From positions 186,001 to 250,000 of the forward strand of contig CAXBJB010000001.1 in NCBI GenBank assembly GCA_963976055.1: DNA of 64,000 nt, written 5' to 3'. Both the position numbers and the translations under genes were made by a program. The notes under the pieces were generated by a model. That model was not told the DNA's origin. It ran no database searches and saw only the letters and a list, made by a program, of their open reading frames with translations. This DNA comes from UBA1479 sp963976055. Lineage in GTDB: Bacteria > Pseudomonadota > Alphaproteobacteria > Rhodospirillales > Casp-alpha2. Below are positions 39,036 through 46,752 of this stretch, in pieces; position 1 is the stretch's first letter; every line of letters starts with the position of its first letter.

Positions 39036-41534
39036 TTAGCGGCCCGCGCCGCCGGGGGCGGTGGGCCGTTGCAGGTTGCCCAGATCGAACCGGCCGATGG
39101 TGTCTTCCGGCACCTCGAACGCGATCGGCAGCTCCGGCGTTGCGTAAAGGCGCAGCAGGTACTTGCCGGGGCGAAGGCCCTCGGCCGCGAAACGTCCGGA
39201 CCGATTGGTGAAGGTCAGGATGGGTTCGGCCTCGGGCCGGTCGCGCGAAACGATCTCCGCCGCGGCAAGGGTGACCGGCTTGCCGTCGATGTCGGTCACG
39301 TTGCCCAGCACGAAGACGGTGGCGCCGGTGCCGACCGAAATCAGTATACCGCTCTTGTAGGCAGGCAGCAGCCGGTATCGATGCGGTCCGATCTCCAGGC
39401 CTTGCGGCACGTCGGGGGCATCGATTTCCGCCACCGCCTGGCGGTAGGCACCCAGTTCCGGCAGCACCGCGTTGCCCCAGGGATCGATGCTGGCGGCGTG
39501 CGTGCCGCCTGACGGGTTGACGCCGATTTTTTGGCCCCGCAGCGTCGGGTGCGGCGCCAGCAGGGCGAAGGCCTCCGATACCGGCCGGCCCAGTCCGAAC
39601 CGCCCGCCGGCGTATACCAGGCCGGTTTCCAGGCGCAGATTGGAACGCCGGTCGCGCAGGGGGCCGTTGCCCTCGGTGCGCGGCGTGGTGATATCGTGGC
39701 TCAGCGTTGCCCGTCCGCGCTCGCCCGTATAGGCCAGTTCGCCTGAAAGGTCGTAAGTGTCGATGTTGCGTTCCACCGCCACGTCGGCATCGACGCCGCC
39801 GACCGCCTGGAATGAATTGCGCTCCCATTGCAGGCGGCTGGTGCGTCCGTCGCTGTCGTGGCTCAGGGTCAGTTTCTGGCGGTTGTCGAAAAGCGGAATG
39901 TTGAGCGATACGAACACCGTCGCCTCGGCATCGCCGTCGGTCTTGCGTTCGCGGTCGAGGTGCAGGTTGGCGGTGACGCCGCTGTCCCAGGACTTGGAGA
40001 TGACGATGTTCTGGTTATCCGTGTTGCGCCGGCTTTCGCGCCCGATCTGGTAGGTTCCGCCGATGCCGACGCTGATGCCGTGGGGAAACTGCTGGCTGAC
40101 CCGCGCGGTGAAATCCCAGGCAATGTTGTTGGCCGGCGCCGTGGTGCCCAGGGGGGCGAAGTCCTCGCCCTTGAATTCCATCGACAGGCTCCATACGCGC
40201 TGCCAGGCGTGCGTCCGGGTATGGTCCTCGCGGCGAAAGCCGAGACGCGCAGCCGGGGCGCCGGCGTAGCCGTCGGCCCGCGACCAGCCCACGTCGACGT
40301 CGACGACGCCCAGGAACATCGCCCACACCGCCTCCGCCCCCGCCATCTGCTGCAGGTGATTGCCCTGAAAATTGGCGCCCAGGGTCAGGTTGTCGCTGAG
40401 ACCGAGGCGGTGGAACAGGGACAGGGCGCCCAGGGCGCCGTCATAGCGCCGGAAGCCGTTTCGTGTCGCCGATGGGAAGCCGAGGGAATAGGAAAACTCG
40501 TGCTCGCCCGGGGCCAACAAGGTGCTGTCGACCACGGTGGGATAGTCGATGACCTGCACCTGCCCCGCGGGGTCGGTGATGCGCAGCTTGGCGTCGTTGA
40601 TGCCGGACCGCATGGGGAAATCGCGGATATCGTAAGGGCCCGGCTGCAGGCGGAGCGTACGGATCACGACGTTGTTGACCAGGACTTCGACCTTCGATTC
40701 CTGCTTCAGTAGGAAGCTGCCGCGCACGGTCGGCTGGGTTACGCGATAGGGCTGCAGGTCGAAGTTCTTGGCGAAGGTGATGCCGCCTGCGGCGACGAAG
40801 CTTTGAAATCCGGTGGTTGGGTAGGACAGATCGCCGATCCGCGTGCGCCAGGCGTTTTCCGGTTGGTCGAACACGGCGCTGATGTCGTTGCGCTGCCAGC
40901 GGTAGTCGCGATCCTGATCATAGGTCGCGGCCCATTCCACGACGAAGGGGCCGGGGTTGAAGGCGCCGTCGAAATTGACGAACAGCGGCTGACCGCCCGG
41001 CCCCGTGTTGGTGGATTGGATTTCGTGGATGTATTCCAACGTGCCGCGGGCGTTGACGAAGGCGCTGAAGCCGTCGGGCTGAATCAGGGGGTCGGCGTCC
41101 GGCGACGGCGCGCGCCGCTGCAATTCGATGAGCTGCGGGCGTAACAGGTCGAACGGCACCTGTACCGCCAGGCGCAACTGCGCCACATCGAAGGTGGCTT
41201 CCAGGCCGATCGCCCGCAGGTCGTCGATCGACAGGAAACCCTGGGCGTTGGTGCGATAGGTCAGATCGGCGATCAGGTCTTCGCGCAGGCCGCGTTCGGC
41301 GACGGCGATGAAAACCTTGGCCTCGAACCGCAGGGCCTCCCCTTTCCCCGGGATCAGCGCGCGCAATTCCCGTTGGAACCGGCCGTTGACGAACAGCGGG
41401 ATAATCAGGCTTTGCGCCGCCGGTGCGGTGGGAGATTCCGAGGAGGGCTGGGCCCGCACAGCCGGAACCGCGAACGCCCCTCCCCCGGCGAGGGCTAGAA
41501 CGATCGCGGCAGCGCGCGCAACAGGACCCATCAA
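39036..41534 (-). CDS. Outer-membrane fimbrial usher (CsuD-like)
   Basis: An 832-residue usher that assembles and exports the pilus. A signal peptide precedes the N-terminal chaperone-binding domain (about 40-150), then a 24-strand beta-barrel with an inserted plug (about 230-310, RPTVRGSFLLKQESKVEVLVNN), and C-terminal periplasmic domains ending in a carboxypeptidase-regulatory-like segment (GNVTDIDGKPVTL, LTFTNRSGRFAAEGLRPGKYLLRL), usual for archaic ushers. Length is normal. It lies between chaperone and tip genes in the same operon. Confidence 0.9.
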   Translation of the reverse strand: MMGPVARAAAIVLALAGGGAFAVPAVRAQPSSESPTAPAAQSLIIPLFVNGRFQRELRALIPGKGEALRFEAKVFIAVAERGLREDLIADLTYRTNAQGFLSIDDLRAIGLEATFDVAQLRLAVQVPFDLLRPQLIELQRRAPSPDADPLIQPDGFSAFVNARGTLEYIHEIQSTNTGPGGQPLFVNFDGAFNPGPFVVEWAATYDQDRDYRWQRNDISAVFDQPENAWRTRIGDLSYPTTGFQSFVAAGGITFAKNFDLQPYRVTQPTVRGSFLLKQESKVEVLVNNVVIRTLRLQPGPYDIRDFPMRSGINDAKLRITDPAGQVQVIDYPTVVDSTLLAPGEHEFSYSLGFPSATRNGFRRYDGALGALSLFHRLGLSDNLTLGANFQGNHLQQMAGAEAVWAMFLGVVDVDVGWSRADGYAGAPAARLGFRREDHTRTHAWQRVWSLSMEFKGEDFAPLGTTAPANNIAWDFTARVSQQFPHGISVGIGGTYQIGRESRRNTDNQNIVISKSWDSGVTANLHLDRERKTDGDAEATVFVSLNIPLFDNRQKLTLSHDSDGRTSRLQWERNSFQAVGGVDADVAVERNIDTYDLSGELAYTGERGRATLSHDITTPRTEGNGPLRDRRSNLRLETGLVYAGGRFGLGRPVSEAFALLAPHPTLRGQKIGVNPSGGTHAASIDPWGNAVLPELGAYRQAVAEIDAPDVPQGLEIGPHRYRLLPAYKSGILISVGTGATVFVLGNVTDIDGKPVTLAAAEIVSRDRPEAEPILTFTNRSGRFAAEGLRPGKYLLRLYATPELPIAFEVPEDTIGRFDLGNLQRPTAPGGAGR

Positions 41535-41588
41535 TCAATCAGCAATGGCTTCTGGCGGCCACCACCCCCAGACGGGGCGGACCGGGGG

Positions 41589-42395
41589 TTATCGTTCGAC
41601 CTTGGCCTCCAGCGTGCCGTTGACCTCGCCCGCTTTCAGCCCGGCCGGCCACGGCAGCACCACGTTGCGCGTGCCGCCAGCCAGGACGTTGATGTTTTCC
41701 AGCGCCTTGGCCGCCGCGCCGGAAAGGGTGACCTTGCCCCCCGCGGAATCGGTCAGCGCCAGCTTCGCTTCGCGGACGATGCCGTGGGCAAGGCCCTTGT
41801 TGACCAGTGTCACTTGCAGGCCCGGCTTGCCGTCGGCGTCCTTGGCCGGGCGCAGGCCGGTCATGGAAACGTCGGCCTTGGCGCCCTTGGGCAGAATATA
41901 AACGGAGCCTTCGTACTTGATCAGCAGCCGGATGGAAGCGATGTCCTGGCGCGCCTTGTCCAACTCGACGGGCAGTTGTTCGGCGATGATACGGTAGGCC
42001 AGTTCGGTCTTGGGCTCCGGGTCGCCGACCCAGCGCACCTGCACGGCCTGGGACTTGCCGGGTTCCAGCGCCACCTGGGCGGGGAACACGACGAAATCCT
42101 TGTCTTCCGGAGCCAGGATTTCCTGGCCGTCCGGCCGGATCGCCCGTTTCATCATCCTGATCTCGACGGCGATACGTTCCGGCGTGGTGTTGGTGACCGT
42201 GAAGTTCTTGACCGCCTCGCGCCCGGTGGGCTGGAAGTCCTCGACGATCGGGGTCAGGCGGAAGGCGCTCGCAGGGGACGCCGCGACCAGGGCCAGCAGC
42301 AGTACGAGCGCCGCGAAACCGCGATGCGCCCCCCGCCGGCGTGACAGTGCGCCGTCGTGCCCCACTGTTTCGAAAATTGGCTGAAACCGCATCAT
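41589..42395 (-). CDS. Periplasmic pilus chaperone (CsuC-like)
   Basis: A 268-residue PapD-type chaperone with a signal-peptide-like segment after a longish basic N terminus (GFAALVLLLALVAASPASA) and two Ig domains. The donor-strand region FVVFPAQVALEPGKSQAVQVRWVG carries the hydrophobic alternation used to cap pilins. The C-terminal domain includes LQVTLVNKGLAHGIVREAKL. It folds pilus subunits in the periplasm and hands them to the usher 54 bp downstream. It follows the pilin gene by 7 bp. Confidence 0.9.
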   Translation of the reverse strand: MMRFQPIFETVGHDGALSRRRGAHRGFAALVLLLALVAASPASAFRLTPIVEDFQPTGREAVKNFTVTNTTPERIAVEIRMMKRAIRPDGQEILAPEDKDFVVFPAQVALEPGKSQAVQVRWVGDPEPKTELAYRIIAEQLPVELDKARQDIASIRLLIKYEGSVYILPKGAKADVSMTGLRPAKDADGKPGLQVTLVNKGLAHGIVREAKLALTDSAGGKVTLSGAAAKALENINVLAGGTRNVVLPWPAGLKAGEVNGTLEAKVER

Positions 42396-42402
42396 TCCGT
42401 CC

Positions 42403-42930
42403 TTATACCGAGGTGATGGTGAACGTGTAGGTTTCGGTATAGGTGCCCGCCGGATAGGCCTGACCGATGGTGTAGCTGACGGCCACGCTTTCCGGCGTGG
42501 TGCCGGTCAGGGCGATGGCGCCGGTCTTGTACTGCTTCGGGTTGGTGTCAAAGGTGATGGTGCTGCCGGCGATCTTCAGCGTCAGATCGATGGCATTGGT
42601 GCCCGACAGCAGGCAGGACGTGTTCGGCGTCGTGCAGGATGCCAGGTTGGCCGACTGCACGCTGACCGTATAGGCGACGTTGGCGGTTTCCGACACGGTC
42701 GCCACGGACTCGTCGGTCACGCTTTGCAGCGTCGTAATGTCCAGGTTGTTGTAGTTGCCCGTGGGCGTGACGGTGATCGACACGTTTTCGGCGATCGTGC
42801 CGGTCAAGGTAAGGGTGCCGCTGTCAGTGGCGGCATGAACGTTCAAGCCGACATAACTCACCCCTGCGGCAACGACCAGCGCGACAAGGGCGGCACGGGC
42901 CGGGAGGCCCCTTTTGCTTAATTTCAGCAT
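42403..42930 (-). CDS. Archaic pilus major subunit (SCPU/CsuA-type), copy A
   Basis: A 175-residue pilin. The signal peptide (LPARAALVALVVAAGVSYVG, cleavage near HAA) is followed by an Ig-like subunit domain rich in T/S with one cysteine pair (SCTTPNTSCLL) and a C-terminal strand AGTYTETYTFTITSV that inserts into the chaperone. It resembles the neighbouring pilin at 43238 throughout (LVVAAGVGYVG, SCLLSG, YTIG, PAGTYTETYTF), so the two arose by duplication. AAGAAGGATTGAGGA precedes the ATG. An FNR/FixK-like box lies 128 bp upstream. Confidence 0.88.
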   Translation of the reverse strand: MLKLSKRGLPARAALVALVVAAGVSYVGLNVHAATDSGTLTLTGTIAENVSITVTPTGNYNNLDITTLQSVTDESVATVSETANVAYTVSVQSANLASCTTPNTSCLLSGTNAIDLTLKIAGSTITFDTNPKQYKTGAIALTGTTPESVAVSYTIGQAYPAGTYTETYTFTITSV

Positions 42931-43237
42931 TCCTCAATCCTTCTTAAAGGTTCCGCCGGTTGCTTTGTCTGCGGAGGAAGCTCAACCCTTCACCCTAAAC
43001 ATAACAGCCGGAAACGCCACTTTGGAAATAGTAAACTGCGTTCGGCGGTTTTTCACATTGATCCCGGTCAATTCGGGCGCGGGGAACGGGTTCATCAGGC
43101 AAGGCGCGAACCCGGTGGCTGCGGAAAAGGCCCCGTCGATTCTCAGAACAGGGTGATGAACCGCACGCGGGGCCGAACTCAGGCCTCGCGGACCGTGGGA
43201 ATGGGTCTGCGCCCGCCTGCCTTGCCGGCAGAGCTTT
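42931..43237. other. Duplicated promoter region of pilin copy A
   Basis: About 307 bp without a gene. Its part nearest the pilin (42931-43080) is recognisably similar to the region upstream of pilin copy B (43757-43900), including the blocks CGGTTGCTTTGTCTGCGGA versus CGGCTGTCTTGTTTGCGGA and the identical FNR-like box. The part near 43100-43237 has no match that I could see. Confidence 0.7.
43058..43071. promoter_or_regulatory. FNR/FixK-like box upstream of pilin copy A
   Basis: TTGATCCCGGTCAA fits the TTGAT-N4-GTCAA consensus of FixK/FNR-type regulators. It begins 128 bp from the pilin start codon. Confidence 0.5.
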
Positions 43238-43756
43238 CTAAGTCGCGCTGATGGTGAAGGTATAGGTTTCCGTGTAGGTGCCCGCCGGCAGTTGAGAGCC
43301 GATCGTATAGCTGACGGTTACGTTCTCCGCCGTCGTCCAGTTGAGCGAGGCCGCGGCGGCGGTCTTGTACGTTATCGTCGCGCTGGTGAAGGTGACGGTG
43401 GTGCCGTCAATCTTCAGCGTCAGAGGAACGATGTTGGCGCCGGACAGCAGACAGGACGTGGCCGCGCCACAACTGGCATAGTTGGTCGACTGGACGCTGA
43501 CGTCGTAGGACACGTTGGCCCGTTCCCGGACAGTCGCCACGAGAACGTCGGTTTGCGAAGACCCAAGGCCCAGGCTGTTGTAGCTGCCCGCAGGCGCCAC
43601 TTCGATATCCAACGCCGTGCCGACCGTCCCCATCAGGGTGATATTACCGGTCGTCGCCGCATCGACGTTGTCGCCGACGTAACCCACCCCGGCGGCAACG
43701 ACCAACGCGGCAAGGGCGGTACGGGCCGAAAAGGCTTTCCTGCGTGATTTCAACAT
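43238..43756 (-). CDS. Archaic pilus subunit (SCPU/CsuA-type), copy B
   Basis: A 172-residue pilin paralogous to copy A: signal peptide (ARTALAALVVAAGVGYVG), one cysteine pair (SCGAATSCLL) and a C-terminal chaperone-binding strand AGTYTETYTFTISAT. The start at ATG 43756 follows AAGGAACGAAAA; an upstream in-frame ATG (43774) lacks a ribosome site. It is the first or second gene of the pilus cluster and could be cotranscribed with copy A or driven separately by its own FNR-like box. Two major-type subunits may be alternates or form mixed fibres. Confidence 0.85.
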   Translation of the reverse strand: MLKSRRKAFSARTALAALVVAAGVGYVGDNVDAATTGNITLMGTVGTALDIEVAPAGSYNSLGLGSSQTDVLVATVRERANVSYDVSVQSTNYASCGAATSCLLSGANIVPLTLKIDGTTVTFTSATITYKTAAAASLNWTTAENVTVSYTIGSQLPAGTYTETYTFTISAT

Positions 43757-43882
43757 TTTTCGTTCCTTATCCATGGTTCCATCGGCTGTCTTGTTTGCGG
43801 AAAGGCCACACCCTTACCGCCACATGTAACTGCCGGAATCAACAACTTGGAAACAGTAAACAGCGCGGCGCGGATGTTTGCA

Positions 43883-43896
43883 TTGATCCCGGTCAA
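43883..43896. promoter_or_regulatory. FNR/FixK-like box upstream of pilin copy B
   Basis: Identical 14-mer TTGATCCCGGTCAA, 127 bp from the copy B start codon, almost the same spacing as copy A. Confidence 0.5.
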
Positions 43897-43975
43897 TTCA
43901 GGGGCAGCGGGCGGGGGACTGCGCCGGGGGCGCGACAGCCGTGTCCGACGGTTGCGGAGACAGCCGATTTGATTC

Positions 43976-44434
43976 TCAGGGGATGCTGACGACCAGGACG
44001 TAAGGCCGGGTGTCGGCCGCCGACGGCGCACCGCGCAACGCCAGGGCGCGGGTCCGTCGCGTCGTCCGGCCATCCTGGCCGAGACCCTGAGCCTCCAGCA
44101 GGCCGCGGCCGCGGTCAAAGGCGACAGGCCGGCCATCGAAAACCGCACGCACGCCGCCGCCTTCCAGATACATGCGGTAGGGGCTTGCGAAATTGGTTTC
44201 CTCACTGATGCGCAGGGTCCGCATCGGGCCGGCGAATTGCCCGCCGACGCCGTCCGGCGCCAGGGCGACGATCACGGATTTGTGGATCACCCCGCGCAGC
44301 TTGAGAACCGCCCGGTCCTCCGCCGCATGGGCCGTTGTGCCGCAGACGACCATCATCCCGGCCATCGCCATCGCACGTGGCGCCGCGCCGCGCGAAACGA
44401 ACGACATGGCGAGTAATCGGGAGGGCTTCCGCAT
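43976..44434 (-). CDS. Probable minor pilus component, exported
   Basis: A protein of about 152 residues with an N-terminal signal-like segment (APRAMAMAGMMVVCGTTAHA), then a short beta-rich domain with VLKLRGVIHKSVIVALAPDG and a C-terminal ALRGAPSAADTRPYVLVVSIP. The position upstream of the pilin genes, the size and the VVSIP end recall minor subunits of archaic pili, but it lacks the cysteine pair of the pilins. The start is uncertain (ATG 44434, or ATG 44482 sixteen codons earlier). Function inferred from location. Confidence 0.55.
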   Translation of the reverse strand: MRKPSRLLAMSFVSRGAAPRAMAMAGMMVVCGTTAHAAEDRAVLKLRGVIHKSVIVALAPDGVGGQFAGPMRTLRISEETNFASPYRMYLEGGGVRAVFDGRPVAFDRGRGLLEAQGLGQDGRTTRRTRALALRGAPSAADTRPYVLVVSIP

Positions 44435-44520
44435 CGCTAACTCAATTTTACAGTGAACCGCAGTATAATTGAGCTTCCGCATCCTGCCAACCCGTCGCGA
44501 ACGGGAGGCACCGGGAACGC

Positions 44521-45375
44521 CTAGACCGCCGCCGCCTTGGCCTCGGCGATGTACAGCTCGCGCAGTTTTTGGGTCACCGGGCCGGGCACGCCGTTGCCGA
44601 GGATGTGATCGTCGATCTTGATCACCGGCATGACGAAGGCCGAGGCGCTGGTGGAAAAGGCTTCCCGCGCCTCATAGGCCTCTTCCGGGGTGAACGGGCG
44701 CTCGATCAGGGTCAGGCCCGCCGCCGCGGCGCATTTCAGCACCGCCTTGCGGGTGATGCCGTGCAGGATGTCGTTTGACAGCTGGCGGGTGATGATCTGG
44801 CCGTCGTCGGTGACGATGAAGGCGTTGTTGGACGTGCCTTCGGTGACGTAGCCGTCTTCGACCAGCCAGGCGTCGTCGGCCCCCATGTCCCTCGCCGTCT
44901 GCTTGGCGAGCGACGAGGCCAACAGCTGCACGGTCTTGATGTCGCGGCGGTGCCAGCGGATGTCCGGCAGGGTCACGACGGACAGGCCCTTGGCCGCCGT
45001 CGGACTGTTCAGGATGGTCTTTTCCTGGGTGAACATGACCAGCGACGGCGTGGCGTCCTTGGGGAAGTTGAAGTCGCGGTCGGCGGCCCCCCGGGTGATC
45101 TGCATGTAGACCACGCCTTCAGCCAGGTTGTTGCGCGCGATCAGTTCCTTCTGGATGGTCAGCAATTCGTCGTCCGAACAGGGACGCTCCATCTTCAATT
45201 CCTTCAAGGACCGTGCGAGCCGCGCCATATGCCCGGCGTTGTCGATCAGCAGACCGCCCAGAACCGACGACACCTCGTAAATGCCGTCGGCGAACAGGAA
45301 GCCGCGGTCGAAGATCGAGACCTTTGCCTCTTCCTCGGGAAGGTACTCGCCGTTGACGTAGACGATGCGGGACAT
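44521..45375 (-). CDS. dat: D-amino-acid transaminase
   Basis: A 284-residue class IV PLP aminotransferase that makes or degrades D-alanine/D-glutamate from 2-ketoacids. FDRGFLFADGIYEVSSV at the N terminus is typical of D-amino-acid transaminases, the PLP lysine is in RWHRRDIKTVQLLASSLAKQ, and EGTSNNAFIVTDDG plus LSNDILHGITRKAVL complete the site. A branched-chain or aminodeoxychorismate lyase role is less likely given these motifs. Length is normal. It lies alone between the pilus locus and the carboxymuconolactone-decarboxylase gene. Confidence 0.87.
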   Translation of the reverse strand: MSRIVYVNGEYLPEEEAKVSIFDRGFLFADGIYEVSSVLGGLLIDNAGHMARLARSLKELKMERPCSDDELLTIQKELIARNNLAEGVVYMQITRGAADRDFNFPKDATPSLVMFTQEKTILNSPTAAKGLSVVTLPDIRWHRRDIKTVQLLASSLAKQTARDMGADDAWLVEDGYVTEGTSNNAFIVTDDGQIITRQLSNDILHGITRKAVLKCAAAAGLTLIERPFTPEEAYEAREAFSTSASAFVMPVIKIDDHILGNGVPGPVTQKLRELYIAEAKAAAV

Positions 45376-45441
45376 GCTTGGGGCCTCCGGGCTCTGGCTG
45401 CGAAGCGCCCTTATACCATCGGGCAGATGGACGAAATAGGG

Positions 45442-46029
45442 TCAGACAGCGCCGAACGGGCGGTCCACCCCATCCGGAAACGGCGGGCGGAACACGTTCA
45501 GGTTGGCCGACACCATGCAATAGCAGCCGGCCAGCAGCACCAGTTCGACCATGCCCTGGTCGCCCAGGATGGCATGGGCGGCGGCGTAGGTGGCGTCGGA
45601 CACCTTGCGCTCGGTCAGCATTTCCCAGACGAAGCCGGCGATGGCGGCATGCCGGGGATCGGCGGGCGTGTTGCCCTGGCGCAGGGCCTCGATGGTGGCC
45701 TCGTCGACGCCTTCGTTCCGCGCCACCTTGGCATGGGCGTAGAACTCGTAATCGGCCTGCCAGTGCTGGCCCACGGCGCAGATGGCGATCTCGCGCAGAT
45801 CGCCCGGCAGGATGGAATCGAAGCGCAGCAGCCCGGCCAGGGTCTGCGCTGCGTCGCCGATCTTGGGCGAATAGAGATAGGCGTTGAACGGGCCGATCAG
45901 GCCGCCGTCCCGGTCCATGAAATCCATGGCATTACGGCCCTTGGACCGGGGGCCGGAGGTGATCTTGCCGAACAGGTCGAGCTGTTCCGGGGTCATGGAG
46001 TCCTTGGTGACGGCGGGCAGGCGGCGCAT
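45442..46029 (-). CDS. Carboxymuconolactone decarboxylase-family (AhpD-like) protein
   Basis: A 195-residue all-helical protein of the CMD/AhpD family. LPGDLREIAICAVGQHWQADYEFYAHAKVARNEG is the conserved helix pair, but the AhpD cysteine pair CxxC is absent and QHW/H residues remain, as in gamma-carboxymuconolactone-decarboxylase-like members of unknown function. It sits 26 bp downstream of the chromene-carboxylate isomerase gene, so a joint role in aromatic-compound breakdown is possible. Confidence 0.82.
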   Translation of the reverse strand: MRRLPAVTKDSMTPEQLDLFGKITSGPRSKGRNAMDFMDRDGGLIGPFNAYLYSPKIGDAAQTLAGLLRFDSILPGDLREIAICAVGQHWQADYEFYAHAKVARNEGVDEATIEALRQGNTPADPRHAAIAGFVWEMLTERKVSDATYAAAHAILGDQGMVELVLLAGCYCMVSANLNVFRPPFPDGVDRPFGAV

Positions 46030-46055
46030 GGCGGATGGTCCTCGTGGTTGGTTGT

Positions 46056-46745
46056 CTAGGCTTGTTTGTCTTTTTCCTCGGGCCGGCGGCGGCGCGCACC
46101 GACCTGGCAGTCGTCGGCGGCCTGCATCGCGGGCCGATCGAACATGTCCGGATGGTCCAGCCAGTCGAGCATCCAGTCGCCGGCATCGAACCCCCAGAAC
46201 AGGCGCCAGCCGCCCTCGGCGGTGGCGTCCTCGATGGCGAAGGTCGGCACGCCGTACACACCCTTGGCCACGGCGGCGTCGGTGTTTTGTTTGAGCGCCT
46301 GCTTGGCGGCCTGATCGTCCAGCATTGTGCCGGGGGCCGCGCCGAGGGACGCCTTCAGGTTGGCGAACACGTCGGGGTCGGCGACGTCCAGGCCCCGGCC
46401 CCAGATGGCGTCGAAGATCTTGTCCACGTCGGGCGCGGCGGCCCCCCGCGCCAGGGTCAGGCGCAGGGTCGCCAGCGGATTGTAGGGATGGGTCGGCGGC
46501 GTGCGGAACGGCAGGCCCATGCGATGCGCCTGCCAGGTGCAGAACTTGTAGGTCGCGATGCGCTTCTGCGGGATTTCCGCCGGGCCCAGCTGCCCCCAGG
46601 CGTTCAGAAGACCTGCGAACAGCACCGGCTCCAACCGGATGTCCAGGCGGTCGCGGAAGCGGCCCATCTGATGGAACTGCAGATAGGCATAGGGCGAGAT
46701 GTAATCGAAATACCAATGGGCTTTCGGTTTCACGGGCGTGTTCAT
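46056..46745 (-). CDS. 2-hydroxychromene-2-carboxylate isomerase (DsbA fold)
   Basis: A 229-residue kappa-class GST/DsbA-fold protein: HWYFDYISPYAYLQFHQM with the catalytic serine of SPYAY, PVLFAGLLNAWGQLGPAEIPQKR, and the cis-proline GVYGVPTFAI. In naphthalene pathways the enzyme uses glutathione to isomerise hydroxychromene carboxylate; elsewhere the substrate is unclear. It begins 7 bp after glnS and precedes the CMD-family gene, so all three may be one transcript. Confidence 0.87.
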   Translation of the reverse strand: MNTPVKPKAHWYFDYISPYAYLQFHQMGRFRDRLDIRLEPVLFAGLLNAWGQLGPAEIPQKRIATYKFCTWQAHRMGLPFRTPPTHPYNPLATLRLTLARGAAAPDVDKIFDAIWGRGLDVADPDVFANLKASLGAAPGTMLDDQAAKQALKQNTDAAVAKGVYGVPTFAIEDATAEGGWRLFWGFDAGDWMLDWLDHPDMFDRPAMQAADDCQVGARRRRPEEKDKQA

Positions 46746-46752
46746 CGGCGGT

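Noticed and set aside
39343..39352. A GTATAC core inside the usher gene as a further GntR site
   Set aside because: The flanks do not complete TTGTATACAA and it is within coding sequence.
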